A stretch of 64,000 nt of DNA from Halicephalobus mephisto (taxonomy: Eukaryota > Nematoda > Chromadorea > Rhabditida > Panagrolaimidae), in assembly GCA_009193035.1 (NCBI GenBank), contig SWDT01000567.1:186001-250000 (forward strand), written 5' to 3'. Below are positions 63,961-64,000 of this stretch, piece after piece (position 1 is the stretch's first letter; every line of letters starts with the position of its first letter). The notes beneath the pieces are model-generated. The model searched no databases, was not told where the DNA came from, and worked only from the letters and a program-made list of their open reading frames with translations. The position numbers and the translations under genes were made by a program.

Positions 63961-64000
63961 CTATTTTTATTATTTTTAAAAAATTTCGCTTTTTATGTGG

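Larger units (their letters stand above)
48963..64000. other. 15-kb repeat desert with isolated coding-like islands
   Basis: After gpdh no confident gene is seen. The region is a patchwork of family-A modules (49850, 52600, 61330), GGTCCCGAC hairpins (50220-51360, 53000-54110), low-complexity tandems (52150, 54330, 58530, 59940, 62450), the GCAGGTTGCCCGCAAC cluster (59220) and the GCGCGCGAATTC family (56700-58100, 60400-61000, 63120-63960). Small islands of balanced composition lie at 51448, 53359, 54923-55215, 56370-56440, 58941 and 62221. They could be exons of one or more genes with long repeat-filled introns. Confidence 0.5.

Overview
This window is nuclear DNA from a nematode, most likely a rhabditid related to Caenorhabditis. 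The evidence is AT-rich sequence, many 38-50 nt introns ending in TTTCAG-like acceptors, start codons a few bases after such acceptors (the usual sign of trans-splicing), a near-perfect SL1 spliced-leader sequence at 27330-27351, and proteins that read as clear orthologues of worm genes. Most large introns and spacers are filled with dispersed hairpin repeats and short tandem repeats. No rRNA, tRNA or CRISPR array was seen.

Layout: 1-2745 holds no recognisable gene. 2746-6801 (-) is an SVOP-type major facilitator transporter (svop-1), built from eight exons. 8119-8589 (-) is a small single-pass membrane protein with a proline-rich PPPY tail, only 241 bp downstream of a secreted three-Kunitz protein with lustrin-like cysteine repeats (8831-11654, -); the two could form an operon. 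12117-16036 (+) is a GALNT11-type polypeptide GalNAc-transferase. 17915-22030 (+) is a SEC14L1-type PRELI/CRAL-TRIO/GOLD lipid-transfer protein. 22919-26725 (+) is an inward-rectifier potassium channel. 26726-33484 is mainly repeats. 33485-34373 (+) is a GPI-type three-finger (Ly6-like) surface protein. 34792-36411 is a TA-flanked mariner element that also contains hAT transposase remnants. 37258-39329 (+) is a ZIP zinc transporter, 40019-40350 (+) a small COX8-like mitochondrial protein, 40463-43605 (-) an 860-residue very acidic probable nuclear protein, 43839-44889 (+) the twin-CX9C factor CMC2, 45160-45957 (-) an unrecognised 161-residue protein, and 47771-48962 (+) NAD-dependent glycerol-3-phosphate dehydrogenase with a possible alternative mitochondrial leader. 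48963-64000 is a repeat desert with a few isolated coding-like islands that I could not join into a confident gene.

The genes do not form one pathway. From memory of the C. elegans map, several orthologues (svop-1, T23G5.2, gly-8, gpdh-2) lie on chromosome III, so the window is probably from the matching ancestral chromosome element. Exon boundaries were placed by eye from splice motifs, reading phase and protein continuity; every confident model closes in frame, but individual boundaries could be off by a base or use an alternative site.
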